From positions 64,402,364 through 64,466,363 of the forward strand of contig CM060980.1 in NCBI GenBank assembly GCA_030765065.1: a stretch of 64,000 nucleotides of DNA, given 5' to 3'. The DNA comes from Deroplatys truncata. Taxonomy: Eukaryota; Arthropoda; Insecta; Mantodea; Mantidae. Below are positions 57,338 to 64,000 of the stretch, piece by piece. Made by a program: the position numbers and the translations under genes. The notes below the pieces were generated by a model, which worked only from the letters and a program-made list of their open reading frames with translations, did no database searches and had not been told where the DNA came from. Position 1 is the first letter of the stretch; each line of letters opens with the position of its first letter.

Positions 57338-57980
57338 TCCAACACTCATGCAACTTTCTCTACCCACGAATAACTTATACCTGTTATGTTTATTATTAAG
57401 AAATTTCTTTAAAGGTGGATTGCCAGAAGATATGCTTTCGTTACACATTTATACATTTCTTTGTAGTTAGTTATAAGAAGAATACAGCGAGCTAAAGTGA
57501 TAGGCAGAGTTTTAAAAAGTGGATACCTATGTGATGGCTTTGAAATCCTACGTTGCTTGCTTGATTACGAGAAAAAACGAAGAGTGATTTTCCTTTTGAG
57601 AAAAGCATGCGTTTTGAAAATTGATACCAATAACACAAATGGTTAATACCACGAAAACTTTTGTTTGACAAAATTGTGTGTTTTAACATCTACATTTTTG
57701 GTGTAGTAGGATTGTGTCTGTATCTTACGGTTTACCAATTATACAAAAGTCACCTCAGAATGAAGAGGACTTCAAAGGATATTCCAGAAAATTTAAGGCA
57801 CACATTATTTTTCATAAAAGTATGTTAAGCATACGGTATTTAATCAAAGTCGTTAGAGCCATATTAAAAAAATACATGTAAAGGGAGCTTCCTAAAATCT
57901 TCGTGTCGCATCCTTTGAAGATGCTGAAGTTAAATACAAAATTTGGTTTTTAACCGACTTTTCGTTTGAGTTATGCTACG

Positions 57981-58026
<46 letters not shown>
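57338..58026 (-). mobile_element. Family A, divergent reverse-strand copy ending in expanded (CA)n
   Basis: 'aaaaaatctgattccaacac' and 'caactttctctaccc' mark the element's 3' end. Internal blocks follow to 'ttcgtttgagttatgct', then (CA)n at 57979-58024. The CA run sits where other copies have their internal tract and is the longest here; the first 150 bp of the element beyond it are absent. Confidence 0.75.
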
Positions 58027-58346
58027 GCTCCACTGAGAGAACCCCGGTAAACCAACCGAGATTAGAATTTGTGATCTCTGATTTAGAAAGCAGGCACCGT
58101 ATTCAGAGTTGGTTAACCAAATATGTACTTTAAATCTGTAAAAATCTTCAACCGTATAAGAAACATTTTACGACACAGTTTGCGTAATTCTGTAGAACGG
58201 AACAATCTCCTATAGTGTAGAATTTACTTCTGAATCGGTAGTGAAATATAATATTAATACAAGCCTGCAAATGTTTGCAGGCAACTGAGACCAACTACTT
58301 AATTAGAAAGCATTTCGACGTAAATACGTGATGTATACTACATTGA
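58027..58346. other. Unassigned spacer
   Basis: No feature supported. 'aaccccggtaaaccaaccga' near 58041 might be an eroded inverted SINE piece. Confidence 0.3.
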
Positions 58347-58421
58347 TTTATGCTCGACCATGCCAAAATGTAGTATTTATACGACTGGTAGCAGTACTTT
58401 AATGGGCCTAATTAAAGTATT

Positions 58422-58778
58422 GGGGCGGCGCCGTAGCCGAGTGGTTAGTCCGCTCGCCTCCCACCGAGGCGGCCCGGGTTCAATCCCAGGGACCAGCATG
58501 TGGGATTTGTGGTGGACGAAGCGGCGTCTGGGCGGGTTTTCTCCGGGTTCCCCCGCAATTCATTCCACCAACTGCTCCATCATCACCTTTCCTTTCACCC
58601 ATTTCACCAACATTTCGTTTCATCTACTTCCTTCATCCCATACCAGGCATCGGGCTGATCACCCATCCTGGATGTTCTGTCTGATCCATGAGTGTCTGCT
58701 CCTCGACGGGCCTCTGACCCCAGGCACCTGCCTGTAAGTCCTACATAAGAGGAGGGTAAACAGATAATGAATGAATGT
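58422..58778 (+). mobile_element. tRNA-derived SINE (family H), full length with target duplication
   Basis: Direct repeats 'attaaagtatt' at 58411-58421 and 58779-58789 flank a 357-bp unit. The head has A-box 'gtagccgagtggttagtccg' and B-box 'cccgggttcaatccc'. The body has pyrimidine-rich 'cctttcctttcacccatttc'. The tail 'gggctgatcacccatcctgg' to 'gaggagggtaaac' is shared with the SINE at 34187-34530. It ends in '(atga)n'. Confidence 0.92.
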
Positions 58779-58891
58779 ATTAAAGTATTCGACTAATCAG
58801 AAGTGGCCACGTAACATTGTGAAGGCGCAAGTATCGATTATTCTCGTTTTGATCGACAACGGTACTAGCGCGAGTTAAGAAAAAACTCAAA

Positions 58892-59095
58892 ATGTCTGAC
58901 ACTAGTAACAGTGACATTCAACATACATCCCCAGAATTTACGACAAAAGCACTCAATCTTACCAATAACTGGTTGCGACAAAAGTCAAGAAAGATGTACG
59001 AGAAATTCTATTCACAATTCATGATTTGGAGAATATCAAAAGGTATAAATTTGTTCTCAGAAAATGTCAGGTGCTACAAGGTCATTGTATTGTAA
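58892..59095 (+). pseudogene. Possible tyrosine-recombinase-like N-terminal fragment
   Basis: A 67-codon frame with ATG in good context ('ctcaaaatgtctgac') inside the TIR-bounded element. It reads MSDTSNSDIQHTSPEFTTKA, then NNWLRQKSRKMYEKFYSQFM and IWRISKGINLFSENV before losing similarity and stopping. 'LxxKSRxxYExxYxxFxxWRxxKxxxxFSENV' resembles the start of the SAM-like core-binding domain in Crypton/KIAA1958-type tyrosine recombinases and related arthropod proteins. The catalytic domain is absent, so the fragment cannot recombine DNA. It could act only as a DNA-binding piece, if expressed at all. The call rests on pattern memory. Confidence 0.38.
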
Positions 59096-59329
59096 CCATA
59101 GATAAAGGAATAACGATTGTAACACGTCATTCAAAGCAGAAACGAATACTTATGAAACATTTAATTTAGATACATGGTCGAGCATAAACAGATGTATGAA
59201 ACTTTGCTTCGCTCGCTCGGTAAATAATAATACTCGCGTTTTAATTACTACTATTACAGTCTCCTTGCATAATATACTATTATACTATTGTTTCCCTCCA
59301 ACCATCATATTCTATGTCAATGAACCTCG

Positions 59330-59390
59330 CTGATAGTGCGGTGGTCTAACTCCTGCAGAAAGGGTAAGGTAATCCTCCGGGTGCTATCAG
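59330..59390. repeat. 61-bp hairpin
   Basis: 'ctgatagtgc' at 59330-59339 pairs with 'gtgctatcag' at 59381-59390 (10 bp, two G-T pairs), enclosing about 41 bases that include 'ggtggtctaactcc'. It does not fit a full tRNA fold. Confidence 0.5.
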
Positions 59391-59529
59391 AATATGGGCA
59401 GACACCAAAGGCATAGAAGGTGATCAAGAGCAGGGCCTTTTTGGAAAAAGTTGTGAAAACTGCAGAGATTAATGGGAGTAGGTTATTTAGAAGAGAGCGA
59501 GGCCACTTTTTTGCGCATGTATGGGAAAG

Positions 59530-61255
59530 GATAGGGAAAACGAGGCTAGATGGGGCGGTTCAAGGAGGAAAATGCGTTTATATGGGGAAGATAGGAATAC
59601 GACGACCAATACTATGCTAGACAGGGTTGAAGGAGGGAAATACGTTTATATGGAAGAGATAGTAGAGAGCTGTTAGGCTAGACAGAGGCTGAGGAGCATG
59701 GTTTATATGAAAAGTATAGGAAAAACGAGGAGAGGTATTACACTAGACAGAGTTGAAGGGTAGAGTATGTCTTTTATATGAGAGAGGTAGGGAACAGGAG
59801 GAGGGGTGTTAGCCTAGACAGAGGTTGAAGGGTAGAGTATGTCTTTTATATGAGAGAGGTAGGGAACAGGAGGAGAGGTGTTAGGCTAGACAGAGTTGAA
59901 GGGTAGAGCTTATCTTTATATATGAGACAGTTAAGGAACAGGGGGTAGGGATGATAGGCTAGACAGAGGTCAAGAAGTAGAGTATGGTTTATATGAGCGG
60001 TATAGGAAAACGATGAGAGGTGTTAGACTAGACAGGGCTTGAAACGTAGTGCATGGTTTATATGAGCGGTATAGGAAAACGATGAGAGGTGTTAGACTAG
60101 ACAGGGCTTGAAGGGTAGAGTATGTCTTTTATATGAGAGAGGTAGGGAACAGGAGGAGGGGTGTTAGGCTAGACAGAGGTTGAAGGGTAGAGCTTATCTT
60201 TATATATGAGACAGTTAAGGAACAGGGGGTAGGGATGATAGGCTAGACAGAGGTCAAGAAGTAGAGTATGGTTTATATGAGCGGTATAGGAAAACGATGA
60301 GAGGTGTTAGACTAGACAGGGCTTGAAACGTAGTGCATGGTTTATATGAGCGGTATACGAAAACGATGAGAGGTGTTAGACCAGACAGGGCTTGAAGGGT
60401 AGAGTATGTCTTTTATATGAGAGAGTTAGGGAACAGGAGGAGGGGTGTTGGGCTAGACAGAGGTTGAAGGGTAGAGTATGTCTTTTATATGAGAGAGGTA
60501 GGGAACAGGAGGAGAGGTGTTAGGCTAGACAGAGTTGAAGGCTAGAGCTTATCTTTATATATGAGACAGTTAAGGAACAGGGGGTAGGATGATAGGCTAG
60601 ACAGAGGTCAAGAAGTAGAGTATGGTTTATATGAGATATAGGAAAACCAGGAGAGGTATTAGGCTAAGGAGGTTGAGTATGCGTTTATAAGGAGAGACGA
60701 GAAAACGGAGAGATCCTATGCTAGGATAGACAGCTGTTAAAGGTAGAATGTGTTTTCTATAGGTTAGATAGGAACCCAAGGAGAGATACTCAGCTAGACA
60801 GGAGCAGGCGGGAAATGCGCTTTATGAGAGGCAAGGGATACGGGGAGAGACGCTAGACTAGACAGAGGTTTAGAGTATGCGTTTATATGTATGAGGGATA
60901 TAGGAACAGGAGGAGAGATATTAGGCTAAGGAGGTTGAGTAGCCGTTTATGAGGAGAGATGAGTAAACGAAGAGATTCAATGCTAGGATAGGCAGGTGCT
61001 AAAGGTAGAATGTGTTTTATATATGCTAGATAGGAACCCAAGGAGACATAGACAGGGGGCAGGAGGGGAATGCGCTTATGAGAGGTAGGGGATACGGGGA
61101 GTGGTGTTAGCCTAGACAGAGGTAGAGGAGTAGAGTATGGTTTATATGAGAGGTATAGGGAAACGAGGAGAGTCGGTAGGCTAGACAGATAGTGAAGCAG
61201 TAGGAATATGGACTTATATACAGGAGATATAGGGAATAGGAGATGCTAGACCTTG
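59530..61255. repeat. Complex tandem array (about 55-75-bp units, higher-order)
   Basis: Units share 'gctagacagagg', 'gaagggtagagtatg', 'ttttatatgagagaggtagg' and 'gaacaggaggag'. Variants recur as blocks: the 'tagagcttatctttatatat' unit is at about 59903, 60188 and 60543, each followed by the same neighbours, so multi-unit blocks of 285-355 bp were duplicated. The array is purine-rich on the plus strand. The edges (from 60660) are more diverged than the centre. Confidence 0.9.
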
Positions 61256-61344
61256 AAAGCGACTTTAGGCGAGAACTTCATGGAAATATGTTTCATGTCA
61301 ATGTTAGAGCGCTAATTCTAGACATGCTCATCACATAACCTATT

Positions 61345-62165
61345 CAGGGAAAAGGTGACTCGCTCAGGGGAAAAAGGTGACCAGCAAAGGGAAAAACGTG
61401 ACCAGCAAAGGGAAAAAGGTGACCAGCAAAGGGAAAAAGGTGACCAGCAAAGGGAAAAAGGTGGCCAGCAAAGGGAAAAAGGTGACCAGCAAAGGGAAAA
61501 AGGTGACCAGGAAAGGGAAAAAGGTGACCAGCAAAGGGAAAAAGGTGACCAGCAAAGGGAAAAACGTGACCAGCAAAGGGAAAAAGGTGACCAGCAAAGG
61601 GAAAAAGGTGACCAGCAAAGGGAAAAAGGTGACCAGCAAAGGGAAAAAGGTGACCAGCAAAGGGAAAAAGGTGACCAGGAAAGGGAAAAAGGTGACCAGG
61701 AAAGGGAAAAAGGTGAGCAGCAAAGGGAAAAAGGTGACCAGAAAAGGGAAAAAGGTGACCAGCAAAGGGAAAAAGGTGACCAGCAAAGGGAAAAAGGCGA
61801 CCAGGAAAGGGAAAAAGGTGACCAGCAAAGGGAAAAAGGTGACCAGCAAAGGGAAAAACGTGACCAGCAAAGGGAAAAAGGTGACCAGGAAAGGGAAAAA
61901 GGTGACCAGCAAAGGGAAAAAGGTGACCAGCAAAGGGAAAAAGGTGACCAGGAAAGGGAAAAAGGTGACCAGCAAAGGGAAAAAGGTGACCAGGAAAGGG
62001 AAAAAGGTGACCAGCAAAGGGAAAAACGTTACCAGCAAAGGGAAAAACGTTACCAGCAACGGGAAAAACGTTATCAGCAAAGGGAAAAGGTGACCAGCAA
62101 AGGGAAAAAGGTGACCAGCAAAGGGAAAAAGGTGACCAGCAAAGGGAAAAGGGCAGGGAAAAGGC
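61345..62165. repeat. 21-bp minisatellite, about 39 units
   Basis: Unit 'ggtgaccagcaaagggaaaa' plus one A, with common variants (cag to cagg, gg to cg, gac to tac). Because 21 is a multiple of three and the unit lacks stops, three long frames stay open: two on the plus strand and one on the minus. I do not call any a gene. Degeneration is strongest at the right end (62025-62165). Confidence 0.95.
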
Positions 62166-62751
62166 GGTCCTCTCACGGGAAAAGCTAACCCACTCACACT
62201 AACAGGTAAGTAATTCAGTTAGGGTCACAGGGTAGGACAGGTTCCGGGAAGCGGATATAGCATAGTTCCGTATGATGTTACAGGTAATTCAGAGAGTATC
62301 GTAGGTATTTAGGATAATTCAAGTAACATAGGTGTTTAAAGTCACTCAGCTAGTATCACAGGTACTCATGGTAATATAGAGAGTAATTAGATCATAAACA
62401 TTTCTTATCCAACGTTACAACAATTTATATACTTTTTCTAAATCTTACAAACTTATTATATGTTAAACAGTTATTGTACGATGCGGAGAGGGATAAACTG
62501 CATATTGTTTCACAAATTGAAAATCTTTACGTCAACATACCTTTATTTTAGTTCGTTATAGATGTCTCTCCCCTTTTATCTAGGCTTGAGACTAGCACTA
62601 GGATTGCTCCTAATGGCAGGGTTACCACCTTCCCTTCCATCTTCTTCTTTCTTCATCAGGCGTCTGCTAGTTGCATACACAGCACACGGATAAACTTCAT
62701 TTTTAAGATTGTAGACTCACGAGAAAATCTTCATCTTCGACTTACATTCTC
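62166..62751. other. Spacer between the minisatellite and the polymerase gene
   Basis: Contains a degenerate tandem of about 35-40 bp at 62277-62395 ('taattcagagagtatcgtag', 'cactcagctagtatcacagg'). On the minus strand about 43 codons (62705-62580) read LKNEVYPCAVYATSRRLMKK and run on to a stop, with a coding-like look but no start in frame. 'aatgtaagtcgaag' just after the polymerase stop resembles a splice donor. Confidence 0.4.
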
Positions 62752-63999
62752 TTAAGCACTGTTTGTAATACTGTAATGTCCATATGCATAGGTAGTTATC
62801 CCATCCTCAGCAATAATTCTTTTATCATCAAAGGGATTCAATGCGATTTTATTCACTTGCACTGTGGTAACAGCATGCTTTCGTGATAGGATTAGATTCA
62901 TGGGCGTTCTGATGATTTCACAGGTTTTAAGACAGTCTGTATAGCTGTCAAACGAAATGTACTGCTTAATAGCGCTACGTTTTATACCTTTAATCTTTTT
63001 TATCATTGAGCCTTGAATATCTAAGGCATACATCTTAGGCCGTAGTCCAACAAAGCGTAGGATGATTTTGCTATTAGCCTCATCTTTAAATTTTCCCAAT
63101 ACCTTCTTGTTCTGAGTAGAGTGGCATATATGATTGACAGGATAATCAGCTGTATCCAGATGCTCAAGAAAACGTAGCTTGTCCTGGTACACATCTTCAG
63201 TTGTTACACGATGAATGAATGAATCAGTGTCCATATACATAAGCTTCAGGTTTTCAGCTCCATAATAAGGCAACAACACGTCGTAATGGTAGTTATACAT
63301 TAATGTCTTGGAGATGTCCAACACACTCATTCCAATGTATATAGGCTTGTTGAACACAATCTGACGAGAGGACATATGTACAGCAGCTAGATTAGCAGCA
63401 TATATCGTCCTGTCGATAAACGTAGGCTTGGCGATCAACTTTTCTAGAGTCTTCTCATTGGTCACCAGTCGTATATCCACACGGCTACGCAGGTTCTCCA
63501 TAGTTTTTCCAAACATGGCGTTGTTAAAGAGCTTATAGAGATCCTTCTCGAAGTCATTTGCAGCTTGTTGTCGTAGCCTGTTGTTAAATTCCACATAAGG
63601 TTTCAACCACCGAGACTGTCGGAATTGTAGCACACGATGGATTTTTGTTAGTCGTAGTCCATGACTAAGAGCCTGCTTCAAAGTCATGTAATGCACTACA
63701 TACTTCTTTCGAGGTCCAAGATGAGGTATCAGTTTCTTTGTAGATGCTTCCAATGGCTTCATACACTCAGGCAGGAAAGGTAGATCGTTGTGTAGATCGT
63801 GAAGTTCTGCAGGATATTCGATATCAACTTCTAATATGTACCCATGAGGATCATCTTCTTGTAGTGTTTCTAAGTTGATTTCTTCAGGCGAAACCCACTG
63901 AAATCCACCAAAAGGAAGGGCGTGACACATTGCCCACCCATATTGGTTATTGGCGTCCTCATATGTGATAAATTGGGTTGGTCTCGACGGATCAAACTT
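62752..63999 (-). CDS. Family B DNA polymerase, Maverick/Polinton type (C-terminal part, runs off window)
   Basis: 415 codons are visible, open to the right edge, with stop at 62752-62754. Polymerase motif A, YEDANNQYGWAM, lies at visible residues 13-24. Motif B, LYKLFNNAMFGKTMEN, is near 154-169. The catalytic motif C, LMYMDTDSF, is near 253-261 with both aspartates. GKFKDE and GLRPKMY (near 302-324) follow, then KKIKGIKRS, and the C-terminus YAYGHYS. This is the viral/organellar protein-primed DNA polymerase type (PF03175-like), found in arthropods mainly on Maverick/Polinton elements and related virus-like integrants. It would copy the element's own DNA from a terminal protein. The N-terminal exonuclease and TPR1 region lie outside the window. 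No stop or frameshift is seen, so this copy may be young or under selection. Downstream come only tandem repeats, so the element's end may be nearby. A start at the ATG at 63930 is not the true start, because conserved motif A lies upstream of it. Confidence 0.9.
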   Translation of the reverse strand, partial: KFDPSRPTQFITYEDANNQYGWAMCHALPFGGFQWVSPEEINLETLQEDDPHGYILEVDIEYPAELHDLHNDLPFLPECMKPLEASTKKLIPHLGPRKKYVVHYMTLKQALSHGLRLTKIHRVLQFRQSRWLKPYVEFNNRLRQQAANDFEKDLYKLFNNAMFGKTMENLRSRVDIRLVTNEKTLEKLIAKPTFIDRTIYAANLAAVHMSSRQIVFNKPIYIGMSVLDISKTLMYNYHYDVLLPYYGAENLKLMYMDTDSFIHRVTTEDVYQDKLRFLEHLDTADYPVNHICHSTQNKKVLGKFKDEANSKIILRFVGLRPKMYALDIQGSMIKKIKGIKRSAIKQYISFDSYTDCLKTCEIIRTPMNLILSRKHAVTTVQVNKIALNPFDDKRIIAEDGITTYAYGHYSITNSA

Positions 64000-64000
64000 C

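Larger units (their letters stand above)
58347..59188 (+). mobile_element. Small element bounded by 16-bp perfect inverted repeats
   Basis: 'tttatgctcgaccatg' at 58347-58362 and its exact reverse complement at 59173-59188 enclose 842 bp, of which 357 bp plus an 11-bp duplication are a later SINE. Without these the unit is about 474 bp. It carries the 67-codon frame 58892-59095. No clear target duplication is seen next to the repeats. A deleted derivative of a larger element is the likeliest reading; its class is unknown. Confidence 0.55.

Noticed and set aside
58430-58500. Functional tRNA gene
   Set aside because: A and B boxes are good, but the acceptor ends do not pair and the sequence continues into a SINE body with target duplications.
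61345-62165. CRISPR array
   Set aside because: Units are directly adjacent with no unique spacers, and the DNA is eukaryotic.
61355-62188. 277-codon plus frame and its 277-codon minus counterpart
   Set aside because: Both come from a 21-bp minisatellite without stops. There is no unique sequence, start context or domain.

Overview
This window is AT-rich, intron-scale eukaryotic DNA made almost entirely of transposable elements, their decayed remains, microsatellites and tandem repeats. The tRNA-derived SINEs, a mariner, hAT and pogo-like remnants, RTE/jockey-like LINE pieces, an LTR element with a tRNA-Lys-type primer site and a Maverick/Polinton-type DNA polymerase all point to an arthropod, most likely an insect with a large repeat-rich genome. 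The order cannot be fixed from the sequence. I see no convincing intact host gene. All family letters (A to G) are my own labels.

Layout. 1-5 kb: family A and C repeats and a GC-rich tandem array. 6.9-8.0 kb: an internally deleted LINE with a 14-bp target duplication. 9.5-10.2 kb: an internally deleted mariner with intact terminal inverted repeats. 11.1-15.2 kb: a young 4.1-kb non-autonomous LTR retrotransposon whose only clear gene is a coiled-coil, Gag-like ORF. 17.5-20 kb: family A copy and solo LTR B1. 22-25 kb: SINEs and a decayed LINE reverse transcriptase. 26.5-27.4 kb: solo LTR B2. 28.95-32.86 kb: one decayed multi-copy protein-family gene on the minus strand, split by a family A element and by solo LTR B3, which itself carries a SINE. 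36.8-48.7 kb: many family A copies, including an inverted pair and a four-unit tandem array, plus SINEs. 51.5-58.0 kb: SINEs, an hAT remnant and reverse-strand family A copies. 58.3-59.2 kb: a small element with 16-bp inverted ends and a recombinase-like N-terminus. 59.5-62.2 kb: two large tandem arrays. 62.75-64 kb: the C-terminal part of a protein-primed-type family B DNA polymerase running off the window.

The observations I would follow up first are: (1) the LTR families here carry repeated primer-binding-site-like motifs at their 3' ends, as if LTRs had grown by taking in successive PBS copies; (2) family A (about 15 copies) is a defined mobile element whose exact empty site can be read from a broken protein frame; (3) a short TIR-bounded element encodes the start of a possible tyrosine-recombinase-like protein; (4) a Maverick-type polymerase lies next to about 2.6 kb of tandem arrays. 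All family assignments come from reading motifs by eye, without database searches.
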